Positions 1 through 7,891 of a stretch of 64,000 bases of DNA are shown here, in pieces (the stretch's first letter is position 1; each line of letters opens with the position of its first letter). The notes below the pieces were generated by a model, which was given only the letters and a program-made list of their open reading frames with translations, was not told where the DNA came from and did not search any database. The DNA is from Maribellus luteus. Lineage in GTDB: Bacteria; Bacteroidota; Bacteroidia; Bacteroidales; Prolixibacteraceae. Where the stretch lies: assembly GCF_003576475.1 (NCBI RefSeq), contig NZ_QWGR01000008.1:142658-206657 (forward strand), written 5' to 3'. Position numbers and translations under genes: made by a program.

Positions 1-1235
1 TTGTAAAATGGTTCAGCATCGTCAACAAACACCCGGTAGAACTGGGTTACCGGAAGGTTTTCCTTAAAATCGAAGGTCTCTCCGCCGTCCCAGCTTTCAT
101 AGATCCCGCCGTCACCACCGATGATAAAATGTTCGGTATCTTTCGGAGCAATCCAAATCGCGTGGTCGTCCACATGGCGGGTTTTGGTGGTGATGTTGTT
201 CCAGGTTTTTCCGGCGTCGGTTGTATACACCGAACGCGTTTCCACCGAATAAACTTTGTCCACATCTTTCGGATCGCAATAAATTTCGTTGTAATACTGT
301 CCGCTCGAAGAATGGCTACTCATTTTCTCCCAGCTTTCCCCCTTGTCGGTCGAACGGTAGAAGCCACCCTTGTCCTCAGCAGCTTCCACAATCAGGTAAA
401 CCACGTTGGGATCTACCGGCGAAACATCAATTCCCATACCTCCCAACTGAACGCCTGGCAAACCTTTGCTAACCTTGCGCCAGTTTTCGCCGCCATCGGT
501 TGATTTGTACACCGCCGACTCTGGCCCGCCACCGATTTTAGTGAACGAAGTACGACGCCGCTGTTCCGAAGTGGCATACATAATGTCCGGATTCGAAGGA
601 TCGATCTTTACATTATTGACACCAGTATTTTCACTTATCTCAAGTACTTTTTTCCAGTTTTCGCCACCGTCAGTCGACTTGTAAAGACCACGTTCTCCGC
701 CCGGTCCCCAGGCCGAGCCTTCGGCGGCAACAAACACGACATCCGAATTCCGGGGGTCGATCACAATTCCGCCAATCTGCCGGCTTTCCTTCAGCCCCAT
801 ATTTTTGAAAGACTTTCCGCCATCGAGCGACTTGTAAACCCCGTCGCCATACCCTAACGCCCGCTGGTGGTTGTTTTCGCCGGTACCCACCCACACTACG
901 TTTGCATTATTGGGATCGAGTACCACCACACCAATCGAATAAGTTCCGTAGTTGTCAAAAACTGGTTTCCAGGTAGTCCCGTTGTTCTCGGTTTTCCATA
1001 CATTGCCGCTGGCAACGCCCACATAATACTCCTTGGTGTTGTTGGGGTTTACGGCAAAATCGGCAATTCTACCACTTGCCCAGGCCGGGCCGATGCTTCG
1101 CCATTTTAGGCCGCTCACCAGGCCGGAGTTAATAAAGGATTTGGGTTCCTCTTTTTTCTCGTCTTCTTTCTTTTTTGCATTCACCACCGTCGAAAACAGA
1201 AATACGACGGCCAGTAATAGTAACAGTTTCTTCAT
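1..1235 (-). CDS. Secreted BNR/Asp-box repeat (sortilin/VPS10-like) protein, partial
   Basis: The reading frame is open from ATG at 1235 through the left edge, so only the first ~411 residues are visible. It begins with a signal peptide (MKKLLLLLAVVFLFSTVVNA) and a Lys/Glu-rich linker, then 'LKWRSIGPAWASGRIADF', a common start for large Bacteroidota sortilin-like proteins. At least seven Asp-box repeats follow (for example KSTDGGENW twice, RSTDKGESW, TTDAGKTW, ESWDGGETF), each the tip of a beta-propeller blade. Such proteins are exported and usually around 1000 residues. Many are annotated as glycosyl hydrolase or sortilin, but the repeats alone do not prove an enzyme. A CAAAGCTA at 1421-1428, reading TAGCTTTG on the minus strand, could be its -7 box. 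Confidence 0.85.
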   Translation of the reverse strand, partial: MKKLLLLLAVVFLFSTVVNAKKKEDEKKEEPKSFINSGLVSGLKWRSIGPAWASGRIADFAVNPNNTKEYYVGVASGNVWKTENNGTTWKPVFDNYGTYSIGVVVLDPNNANVVWVGTGENNHQRALGYGDGVYKSLDGGKSFKNMGLKESRQIGGIVIDPRNSDVVFVAAEGSAWGPGGERGLYKSTDGGENWKKVLEISENTGVNNVKIDPSNPDIMYATSEQRRRTSFTKIGGGPESAVYKSTDGGENWRKVSKGLPGVQLGGMGIDVSPVDPNVVYLIVEAAEDKGGFYRSTDKGESWEKMSSHSSSGQYYNEIYCDPKDVDKVYSVETRSVYTTDAGKTWNNITTKTRHVDDHAIWIAPKDTEHFIIGGDGGIYESWDGGETFDFKENLPVTQFYRVFVDDAEPFY

Positions 1236-1587
1236 AAGTTATCGTTTTTGTGAAAATTCAAGTTGTGGTAAAGTCAGGATAAATGCCGTGCGAAATGAGG
1301 TTGAGGAAAGTCAGCATGTCTAACGATCTTTCATTTCCGGTCATCATCTCAATGGTTTATGATTCAAATCAAGATCCTGAATATACTAATTATCTGCTTT
1401 CAGAAATAAGACAAAACTCACAAAGCTATTCAGGATGAGACAGAAGGGAAAAGTTTCAGGGGTAAAGGGCTTAGAGTTTACAGAAAACTCACAACAAACG
1501 AAGAGAATTTTACAGGCTGTGAGCCGCCAGCCCATACTGACCGCAGCACACAGCAACACCCAAGACGACGAGCCGTCGGCTAAGGGA
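1236..1587. other. Intergenic region, leader of the BNR protein gene
   Basis: This 352-base gap lies between the BNR protein start and the stop of the LytTR regulator, both on the minus strand. A minus-strand TAGCTTTG at 1428-1421 matches the Bacteroidota -7 consensus TAnnTTTG. If used, it would give a leader of about 180 nt. I see no good TTG at the expected -33 spacing, no convincing ORF and no strong terminator. Confidence 0.4.
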
Positions 1588-2337
1588 TTAGAAGTTGAGT
1601 ATATCTTTCAGGTTTTTATACCCGGTTTTGGAGACTTTTAGCTTGGTTTTATCGTGAAGAATGACCACATACGACTCTTTTTCGTATTGCTGAATCTCAG
1701 AAATTTCGTTCACCTTAACAATGTACGAACGATGAATACGTACAAAATCATTGGGATTCAACGATGTTTCGAAATACTTCATGGTTTTTTGCTTCATCCA
1801 GCGGCCTTCGGTGGTGTAGATCATCACGTAATCATCCATCGACTCGATGTAACGAATGGCATCCACCGGCGCAATATGGATTTTATGACGGTCTTTCACT
1901 ACCACACGGTCGAGATAACCTTCGCGCGGAAAATCGCTCACCTTCTCTGCCACGTCCGATTCGCGCCCTTCTGTCTGCATACGCTCTTCCACTTTTGCCA
2001 CAGCTTCCACCAAACGATCTTTTGAGTAAGGTTTCAGCAGGTAGTCGGCAGCATTGTACTCAAAAGCCTTTAACGCATACTGATCGTAAGCGGTGGCAAA
2101 TATAATCTGCGGTTTATGTTCGAGTAATTCGAGCATCTCAAAACCTGTAATTTTGGGCATTTGAATATCGAGAAAAACCAGGTCGGGCTTTAATTCATTG
2201 ATCATTTTCACCCCTTCAAACCCGTTTTCACATTCGGCAATGATCTCAATGGATTCAATATCCGACAAAAAATTCTTCATAAGGTTGCGGGCCAGCTCTT
2301 CGTCTTCCACAATGATGGTGCGCAATTTTTCGGTCAT
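1588..2337 (-). CDS. LytTR-family DNA-binding response regulator
   Basis: A 249-residue two-domain regulator. Residues 5-125 form a receiver domain with the acidic pocket E11/D12, phospho-acceptor D57 in 'VFLDIQMP', and the conserved Lys in 'YLLKPY'. Residues ~145-249 are a LytTR DNA-binding domain with the typical 'VRIHRSYIVKVNEI' segment. LytTR domains bind direct repeats upstream of target genes. The gene starts one base after the stop of the LytS-type kinase, so the two form a cognate two-component system. With the LiaF-like proteins upstream, a role in sensing envelope stress is a reasonable inference. Its targets cannot be read from the window. Confidence 0.95.
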   Translation of the reverse strand: MTEKLRTIIVEDEELARNLMKNFLSDIESIEIIAECENGFEGVKMINELKPDLVFLDIQMPKITGFEMLELLEHKPQIIFATAYDQYALKAFEYNAADYLLKPYSKDRLVEAVAKVEERMQTEGRESDVAEKVSDFPREGYLDRVVVKDRHKIHIAPVDAIRYIESMDDYVMIYTTEGRWMKQKTMKYFETSLNPNDFVRIHRSYIVKVNEISEIQQYEKESYVVILHDKTKLKVSKTGYKNLKDILNF

Positions 2338-2338
2338 T

Positions 2339-3391
2339 TTATTTCTGTTTTTGTGGTATGTTCAAAGTTACGGTAAATTCGTTGTTGTTGTCCTCGATCC
2401 TTAACAAATGCGGGTTTCCGTAAATCACCTGCAGCCGGTCGCGAATGTTGCGCAAACCAATGCCCTCCCCTTTTTTACTCACCACATTTTTATCGTAGGA
2501 ATTGCTGATAACAATTTCGAGCATGTTTCCGTTGAGGCGACAGTGAGTAATCACATCGATGGTTTCAGTGGCTTCGTAAACCCCATATTTTATGGCATTT
2601 TCGTACAAAGGCTGAAGAATCATGTTCGGAATCTCGGCTTTCATACAATCCTCTTCGATGGCAAAAACCGGGTTCAGTTTTTTCCCGAAGCGTACTTTTT
2701 CGATGCTGAGATACAACTTATTATTTTCGAGCTCGCGCATAACAGTTACCTTCTCATCCTGGTCGTGTTTGAGCGAATAGCGCATCAGTTGCGACAGGTT
2801 GATCACCATTTCCTGTGCCCTTGCGGGATCGGTCATGGTAAGTGACGAGATACTGTTTAAACTGTTGAACAAAAAATGTGGGTTTATCTGCGATTTTAAA
2901 GCATGCAATTCAGCCTCTTTTACAAGCGCCTTCAGGTGTGTTTCGTTCTTCGATTTTTCTTTGAAGGCATAGTAGTAATTTACGGCATAGAAAAAAACCA
3001 CAAAGCCAATATACATGATATATCCGGCCACCGTGCGACCTAAAACGGTTTGATCGAGCCACTGCCGCGCATTGGGATGAAAGGCTTTTACAAACACAAC
3101 CCCAATGTACATCCAGATAAAAACGATAATAGTGGCTGCGATCAGATGCGCCAGAATAACCCGCAGAATGCTGTTGTCTTCGAGTGTACTGAACTTGATC
3201 ACGTACCAGATAGCCGCTCCAATCAGGGCATAAAGAATAAGAAATGTAAAGGTTTCAACAACAGAGTTGCCGAGCGGAACTCCGTTTACCAATGTGGCAA
3301 TCAGCACCAGAACCGTAGAAACAAGTATCCAGAACAGTCCGTAAGCGATGGTGAGCTTTGGATTGGATATAAACGGATGGCGGATGTCCAT
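2339..3391 (-). CDS. LytS-type sensor histidine kinase (His_kinase family)
   Basis: A 350-residue membrane kinase. Four hydrophobic segments lie at residues ~15-35, 45-65, 78-102 and 120-142. A short coiled linker follows, then the His_kinase motif 'INPHFLFNSLNSI' with phospho-accepting H172. A C-terminal HATPase_c domain shows the N box 'LYENAIKYG' and a G box 'KGEGIGLRNIRDRL'. There is no periplasmic sensor domain of any size, so the signal is probably sensed in the membrane or through the neighbouring LiaF-like proteins. It is one base from the LiaF-like gene upstream and one base from the LytTR regulator downstream, so these are translationally packed in one operon. Confidence 0.95.
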   Translation of the reverse strand: MDIRHPFISNPKLTIAYGLFWILVSTVLVLIATLVNGVPLGNSVVETFTFLILYALIGAAIWYVIKFSTLEDNSILRVILAHLIAATIIVFIWMYIGVVFVKAFHPNARQWLDQTVLGRTVAGYIMYIGFVVFFYAVNYYYAFKEKSKNETHLKALVKEAELHALKSQINPHFLFNSLNSISSLTMTDPARAQEMVINLSQLMRYSLKHDQDEKVTVMRELENNKLYLSIEKVRFGKKLNPVFAIEEDCMKAEIPNMILQPLYENAIKYGVYEATETIDVITHCRLNGNMLEIVISNSYDKNVVSKKGEGIGLRNIRDRLQVIYGNPHLLRIEDNNNEFTVTLNIPQKQK

Positions 3392-3392
3392 T

Positions 3393-4115
3393 TTACATGT
3401 ATTTTACTTCCACTCCCCCAAACGCGGCAAATCCTTTTATGACCAGCGTTTTTGAAGGATCGGAAACAATATGATTAATGGAAGATCCGCGTTTATCGGT
3501 AAATGCCCCAAAAACAGCTGTAACTTCATTTTTAATGGTCCAGTCGGGCGGAACTTTAAAACTGCATCCTCCGAATATGGAAACACAGTCGATAACTGCT
3601 CCGTTTTGCGAAAGCTGCGCCTGACGAAGGTCGTAATCAGCGCCACCAAAAACAGAAGTTGTTTTTCCGCCCACAAAACTTTTTGAATCAATGTACACTT
3701 CCCTGCCGCCAAACATTACAAATTCATCAAAGTAATTAATTCCGTATGCTCGTCCGGGATCGAAGGTCGGTTGTTCGGGTTGAGTGTTGTGCTTTCCGAA
3801 ATGCGTAACAAGCAAAACCACCCCGATGAGAATGATCAGCAATGGCCAGCCAATTCTTTTCAGTTCATACGGAATGCTCATCATCTCGGGCAAAAGAAAG
3901 AAACCGCCGATAACGATCAATACGGTTCCGCTTGTTTTGTTTCCTCCGATAAGTGAAAACACTCCGATACCAATCAGCAGCATTTGCCAGGAGATAAGAA
4001 TATCGTTCCAGAAATCCGGAATCAGGTTGAGTCGTTCCATAATCCACAATACGCCGATAACGATCATGAATACGCCAAAGTATACTCTTTTATTCGATGA
4101 TTCTTTTCTCTCCAT
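3393..4115 (-). CDS. LiaF-like membrane protein with C-terminal beta domain
   Basis: 240 residues. The N-terminal ~115 residues hold about four hydrophobic helices of the LiaI/LiaF-like transmembrane type. The C-terminal half has repeated Phe-Gly-Gly turns ('MFGGREVYIDSKSF', 'VFGGADYDLRQAQL', 'IFGGCSFKVPPDW', 'VFGAFTDKRG'). This pattern is the 'cell wall-active antibiotics response' domain of LiaF/VraT. In Firmicutes LiaF holds back the LiaRS two-component system until the envelope is damaged. Here the gene directly precedes a LytS/LytTR pair, so an analogous modulator role is likely but inferred. Confidence 0.85.
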   Translation of the reverse strand: MERKESSNKRVYFGVFMIVIGVLWIMERLNLIPDFWNDILISWQMLLIGIGVFSLIGGNKTSGTVLIVIGGFFLLPEMMSIPYELKRIGWPLLIILIGVVLLVTHFGKHNTQPEQPTFDPGRAYGINYFDEFVMFGGREVYIDSKSFVGGKTTSVFGGADYDLRQAQLSQNGAVIDCVSIFGGCSFKVPPDWTIKNEVTAVFGAFTDKRGSSINHIVSDPSKTLVIKGFAAFGGVEVKYM

Positions 4116-4211
4116 TGCTCTCGAATTTTAGAAATTCAAAATTAGGTTCGTTGCTTCTAATGCCTGCTCTCTATTCGGTAAACAAAGCATAATTGTCGGT
4201 TAAGATACACA

Positions 4212-4583
4212 TTATAACAATCGGGCAACAATTGCCACTCCAAATCCGATCAGAATAAGCGGTAATAAAAGGAAAATTGTAATTCCGGGGAAGAACAATT
4301 TGGGGATTAAAAAGATGCCTCCCACTACCAAAAGTACCAGTCCGACCGGACGCCGCCCAGCCATCAGCACCAGCCCGACAATGATCAGTATCATCGGCCA
4401 GGAGAAAATCAGATGTCCCAGTTTAGTGGCTGTCAGCTGAAAAGGAATAAAAACATTCTGAAAATGATGAAACGGGAACATCGAAAAAGCCCCGCCTTGT
4501 TTCATTAGCCACAAAATTCCGAATACAATCAAAAATACCGCCAGCAGTTTTTTTGAGTTGTCGTTGTGTGGTTTCTCCTGCAT
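4212..4583 (-). CDS. Small LiaI/LiaF-like transmembrane protein
   Basis: 123 residues, mostly hydrophobic, with four predicted membrane helices (about 10-28, 50-72, 76-94, 98-120). The opening 'LLAVFLIVFGILWLMKQ' closely resembles the first helix of the 240-residue protein encoded next ('FMIVIGVLWIMERL'). The two are probably paralogues, this one lacking the C-terminal beta domain. It is the first gene of the presumed operon and lies 96 bases upstream of the longer LiaF-like gene. No enzymatic motif is present. A role as membrane partner or sensor of the LytS/LytTR system is inferred from context only. Confidence 0.75.
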   Translation of the reverse strand: MQEKPHNDNSKKLLAVFLIVFGILWLMKQGGAFSMFPFHHFQNVFIPFQLTATKLGHLIFSWPMILIIVGLVLMAGRRPVGLVLLVVGGIFLIPKLFFPGITIFLLLPLILIGFGVAIVARLL

Positions 4584-4732
4584 GATGTTGATGTTTTATG
4601 ATTTCGGGATTAAAGGTAGGAAACACCTGCACACCGCGCAGTTTGCATTCGGTTAACAAAGGGGATATGTCGGTAAAAGGAAGATCGCAAACCGAAAGCA
4701 TAAAAAAAGCGGGAAATGATCCCGCCTTCTAC

Positions 4733-6439
4733 TTATTCTTTGCCCTGGGCTTTTGCCCACGAATCTCTTAATGCAACCGTTCGGTTAAACACCGGTTTTT
4801 CGGGAGTCGAATCCGGATCCATGTTAAAATACCCGAGTCGTTCGAACTGGAAATGGTCCAGCGGTTTCGAATCTTTAATAAACGGCTCCAGGTAACAATC
4901 GCTCAGTACGCTCAACGAATCAGGATTCATAAATTCCTTGAAATCTACGTCCTTGTGACCATTGGGATCTTCATCGTTAAAAAGACGATCGTACAAACGT
5001 ACTTCTGATTTTACGCCATGTGTAGCCGACACCCAGTGAAGCGTTGCCTTTACCTTACGCCCGTCGGGTGAATTGCCACCTTTTGAAGCCGGATCGTAAG
5101 TGCAATGCAACTCTGTGATTTCTCCGTTTTCGTCTTTGATCACATCGGTGCAAGTCACAAAATAAGCGTAACGCAACCGTACTTCTCTGCCTGGTCCGAG
5201 ACGGAAGAATTTACGTGGCGGATCTTCCATAAAATCATCGCGCTCGATGTAAAGTTCTCTTGTAAAAGGCACTTTACGCATTCCCATAGTTTCATCTTCC
5301 GGGTTATTGACCGCATCCAATTCTTCCACCAAATCCTCCGGATAATTGGTAATCACCACTTTCAGCGGGTTGATCACTCCCATTACCCGCTGTGCTGTTT
5401 TATTTAAATGCTCGCGTACACTGAATTCCAGCAGCGAAACATCGATCATTCCGTCCACTTTTGTTACCCCAATCTTATCCGAGAAATTCCGGATCGATTC
5501 GGGAGTATAACCACGGCGGCGCAAGCCTGAGATGGTGGGCATCCGCGGATCGTCCCAACCGTTTACGTGCCCGTCTTTTACCAGTTCGAGCAGTTTACGC
5601 TTGCTCATCACTGTGTAAGTCAGGTTCAAACGCGCAAATTCAATCTGGCGCGGGCGGTAGTCACTATCTTTTAGCTGATCGATAAACCAATCGTACAAGG
5701 GGCGGTGCACCTCAAATTCCAGCGTACAGATGGAGTGTGTAATTCCTTCCCAGTAATCGCACTGCCCGTGGGCAAAATCGTACATCGGGTATACACACCA
5801 TTTGTCTCCGGTGCGGTGGTGATGCGCTTTCATGATCCGGTAAATGATCGGGTCGCGCATGTGCATGTTGGGCGAAGTCATATCAATTTTTGCCCGCAAC
5901 ACTTTTTCACCTTCATTGAATTCGCCGGCTGTCATCCGGTCAAACAAATCCAGGTTTTCTTCCACCGTGCGGTTCCGGTACGGACTTTCCACCCCCGGCT
6001 TCTGAGGGGTTCCTTTCTGGCTGCTGATGGTTTCCGCATTCTGATCGTCAACATAAGCCTTTCCCGCTTTGATCAGCTGAATCGCAAAAGCGTGCAGTTT
6101 TGGGAAAAAATCAGAAGCATAATACAGGCGGTCTTCCCAGTCGAATCCCAGCCAGTGTACGTCTTCCATAATGGATTCCACATATTCGGTCTCTTCTTTC
6201 GAAGGATTGGTATCGTCGAAACGCAGGTTGGTTTTACCTCCGTATTGCTGGGCAAGGCCAAAATTTAAGCAGATAGACTTTGCGTGGCCGATGTGCAAAT
6301 AACCGTTTGGTTCCGGGGGGAAACGCGTATGAACCCGCTTGTCATTCTTCCCGGCTGCCAGATCAGCATCGATCTGCATGTTAATAAAGTTGGCCTTCTT
6401 TTTGGCTTCCGTATTGTTGGCTGTGTTATTTTCTGACAT
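4733..6439 (-). CDS. glnS: Glutaminyl-tRNA synthetase
   Basis: 568 residues, the usual length for bacterial GlnRS, which charges tRNA-Gln with glutamine in the cytosol. It has the class I signature '[15 protein letters not shown]' (HIGH at residues 49-52) and the second signature '[11 protein letters not shown]' near residue 280. The C-terminal beta-barrel anticodon-binding region contains '[15 protein letters not shown]'. Presence of GlnRS means this organism charges tRNA-Gln directly. An intact tRNA-Gln(TTG) lies at 38464-38536 in the same window. A minus-strand TAATTTTG (6480-6473), divergent from the folB promoter, could be its -7 box. Confidence 0.98.
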   Translation of the reverse strand: MSENNTANNTEAKKKANFINMQIDADLAAGKNDKRVHTRFPPEPNGYLHIGHAKSICLNFGLAQQYGGKTNLRFDDTNPSKEETEYVESIMEDVHWLGFDWEDRLYYASDFFPKLHAFAIQLIKAGKAYVDDQNAETISSQKGTPQKPGVESPYRNRTVEENLDLFDRMTAGEFNEGEKVLRAKIDMTSPNMHMRDPIIYRIMKAHHHRTGDKWCVYPMYDFAHGQCDYWEGITHSICTLEFEVHRPLYDWFIDQLKDSDYRPRQIEFARLNLTYTVMSKRKLLELVKDGHVNGWDDPRMPTISGLRRRGYTPESIRNFSDKIGVTKVDGMIDVSLLEFSVREHLNKTAQRVMGVINPLKVVITNYPEDLVEELDAVNNPEDETMGMRKVPFTRELYIERDDFMEDPPRKFFRLGPGREVRLRYAYFVTCTDVIKDENGEITELHCTYDPASKGGNSPDGRKVKATLHWVSATHGVKSEVRLYDRLFNDEDPNGHKDVDFKEFMNPDSLSVLSDCYLEPFIKDSKPLDHFQFERLGYFNMDPDSTPEKPVFNRTVALRDSWAKAQGKE

Positions 6440-6521
6440 ATTTTTAGAATTAACCCCTCATTTAAAAGCCTACAAAATTAAAAAATGATTTGTGAGAAAG
6501 GCGGCTACCCTCTCATTTTAT

Positions 6522-6529
6522 TACTTTTG
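6522..6529 (+). promoter_or_regulatory. -7 box upstream of folB
   Basis: TACTTTTG matches the Bacteroidota -7 consensus TAnnTTTG exactly. It overlaps the GTG at 6529 that would give a longer FolB. Transcription would begin about seven bases downstream, so that GTG cannot be the start and ATG at 6550 is preferred. No clear -33 TTG is seen at normal spacing. Confidence 0.55.
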
Positions 6530-6549
6530 TGCCCACATATTTAAAAAAC

Positions 6550-6900
6550 ATGGGAGTTATTGAAATCGAGGGCATGAAGTTTTATGCCTATCACGGGCAT
6601 TTTGCAGCAGAACAGATTGTTGGGAATAATTTTGAGGTGTATGCACGGATTGAGGCCAATTGCAGCAAAGCCGGAGAAAGTGATAATCTGGACGATGCAC
6701 TGAATTACCAGGCGGTATACGAAACCATTCAGAAAGAAATGCAAATAAAATCGGCACTGCTCGAAAACGTAGCTACCCGGATTCTTGACGCGCTGTATGC
6801 TGAATTTCCGTCCATTGAAAAAGCAAAAATCAAAATTTCGAAAATGAACCCGCCAATGGGAGGCGAAATGGAACGCGTAAGTGTAACGCTGGAAAGATAG
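6550..6900 (+). CDS. folB: Dihydroneopterin aldolase
   Basis: A 116-residue protein of the FolB family, which cleaves 7,8-dihydroneopterin to 6-hydroxymethyl-dihydropterin and glycolaldehyde in folate synthesis. The family pattern is clear: 'IEIEGMKFYAYHGHFAAEQ' near the N-terminus, 'LDDALNYQAVYE' in the middle, 'LLENVATRILDAL' containing the catalytic-region Glu, and 'KISKMNPPMGGEMERVSVTLER' split across the end. The start at 6550 fits family length and the promoter position. The gene is divergent from glnS and stands alone. Its stop is followed by a GGCGGAG-repeat tract. Confidence 0.95.
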   Translation: MGVIEIEGMKFYAYHGHFAAEQIVGNNFEVYARIEANCSKAGESDNLDDALNYQAVYETIQKEMQIKSALLENVATRILDALYAEFPSIEKAKIKISKMNPPMGGEMERVSVTLER

Positions 6901-6904
6901 GGAA

Positions 6905-6966
6905 AGGTGGAGAAAAAGGCAAAGGCGGAGCAAAAAGGCGGAGGCGGAGGCTAAGGCGGAGGCGCA
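6905..6966 (+). repeat. Purine-rich GGCGGAG repeat tract
   Basis: Directly after folB, GGCGGAG occurs at 6924, 6937, 6943 and 6955 in a purine-rich run (G, A and occasional C). It is short and imperfect. The stretch from here to 7301 has no supported gene. It also contains an 8-3-8 inverted repeat (TTCAATAT/ATATTGAA, 7080-7098) and a small hairpin (7120-7142). Confidence 0.5.
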
Positions 6967-7301
6967 GATGTTCGAAATGTTTACTCCTTTATGGTTAAGT
7001 CAACAGGCTTCGTTATTGAAGGCATAAATGCATAAATTACAAAATAAGCTACCAGCAACAAAGAGCAAGTGATTGGTTATTCAATATTGGATATTGAAAA
7101 TTCCTTTATGCCTGAAGAATGAGAGTGGGAACTCAACTCTCAATCTACCGCAATCCATCCGTCGAATCAATCCTCTTCCCCCGTTAATCAATCACAAGGA
7201 TGTTATCAAATATTTAATTACCAATGCAATCCTGACATTTATCAAATTTTTCAAATTTTTAATTCGTATTTTCGAAAACACAAATATCAACCTTTACAAC
7301 C

Positions 7302-7469
7302 ATGTTTTTGAGTACGAAGAATTTGAGCGAAGGAGGCTGCCGCGACAAGTGTTTCGGCGGACGAAAGAGAGAGTTGCAGGAGGGAAAGAACCCAAAGTCG
7401 ACACAAGAGAATGCGTATGTTGCACAAGGCACACATGTAAATTCTCACTGGCAAAAATTGCGGAAATAA
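7302..7469 (+). CDS. Possible 55-residue Cys-containing protein
   Basis: ATG at 7302 opens a 55-residue frame ending in TAA at 7467-7469. The product is strongly basic, with Lys and Arg throughout, and carries a close Cys pair in 'GGCRDKCFGGRKRE' (C13, C17) and a His pair in 'HVNSH' near the end. Four such residues could form a metal site, but this is speculation. Base composition is more GC-rich and codon-like than the AT-rich flank at 7200-7300. It ends just before the tRNA-Cys promoter. I do not recognise a family. It could be a chance ORF. Confidence 0.35.
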   Translation: MFLSTKNLSEGGCRDKCFGGRKRELQEGKNPKSTQENAYVAQGTHVNSHWQKLRK

Positions 7470-7489
7470 GCACGATTTATCGTTCCCTG

Positions 7490-7519
7490 TTGCAGGAACT
7501 AATAAAATTTATATTTTTG
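7490..7519 (+). promoter_or_regulatory. Promoter of tRNA-Cys
   Basis: TTG at 7490-7492, 19 bases of spacer, then TATTTTTG at 7512-7519. This matches the Bacteroidota -33/-7 consensus (TTG, TAnnTTTG) in both boxes and spacing. The predicted start near 7526 is about ten bases before the tRNA. Confidence 0.75.
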
Positions 7520-7536
7520 CACACCGAAACAAACAA

Positions 7537-7607
7537 GGTTCCTTGGCCGAGTGGCTAGGCAGCGGTCTGCAAAACCGCGTACGGCGGTTCGAATCCGCCA
7601 GGAACCT
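7537..7607 (+). tRNA. tRNA-Cys (GCA)
   Basis: A complete cloverleaf. The acceptor strands GGTTCCT (7537-7543) and AGGAACC (7600-7606) pair over seven bases. The D arm is present. The anticodon stem GCGGT/ACCGC encloses loop CTGCAAA with anticodon GCA, and the T arm is GGCGG-TTCGAAT-CCGCC. CCA is not encoded. Confidence 0.97.
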
Positions 7608-7626
7608 CATCACAAAAATGCAATGA

Positions 7627-7665
7627 CTTAAAAAAAGAGAACCTTAACGGTTCTCTTTTTTTAAG
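7627..7665. terminator. Long perfect hairpin terminator after tRNA-Cys
   Basis: A 17-bp perfect stem (7627-7643 pairs with 7649-7665) with a five-base loop. The outer part of the stem is an A7/T7 run, so it can act as an intrinsic terminator on either strand. It probably ends the tRNA-Cys transcript. Confidence 0.85.
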
Positions 7666-7785
7666 TCTAGAAAATATCTAAGCAATCCTGTATTTTTTTT
7701 ACAATTTATTTCCCGAGACATGAATACCCAAGCATTTGCATGCCCTACCTCATTTTTTCAAATTTTGTTTGTGGAAACGGGTAAT

Positions 7786-7860
7786 ACGTCCTACTTTCCA
7801 AATTAAAACGTCCGAGTTTCTGAAAATTGTCGATTGCCCAGGTTTACCCCGATAATTTTG
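7786..7860 (+). promoter_or_regulatory. Operator/promoter module, copy 1
   Basis: ACGTCC at 7786, ACGTCCGA at 7808-7815 (22 bases on), 13 bases, GTCGATTGCC at 7829-7838, 14 bases, then a -7 box TAATTTTG at 7853-7860. The same order and exact spacing recur at 24434-24508 upstream of another operon, with no gaps over about 75 bases. This suggests one shared activator. The three AraC-family regulators encoded nearby are candidates. The gene at 7892 follows 31 bases after the -7 box. Confidence 0.65.
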
Positions 7861-7891
7861 GTGAAAAATTTAATCATCAAAATTAAAAGTC

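Noticed and set aside
6529..6549. Longer start for folB (GTG 6529)
   Set aside because: It lies inside the perfect -7 box TACTTTTG, upstream of the predicted transcription start.
7073..7558. 161-residue plus-strand ORF
   Set aside because: GTG start, AT-rich low-complexity sequence, no family features, and it runs through the tRNA-Cys promoter and into the tRNA.
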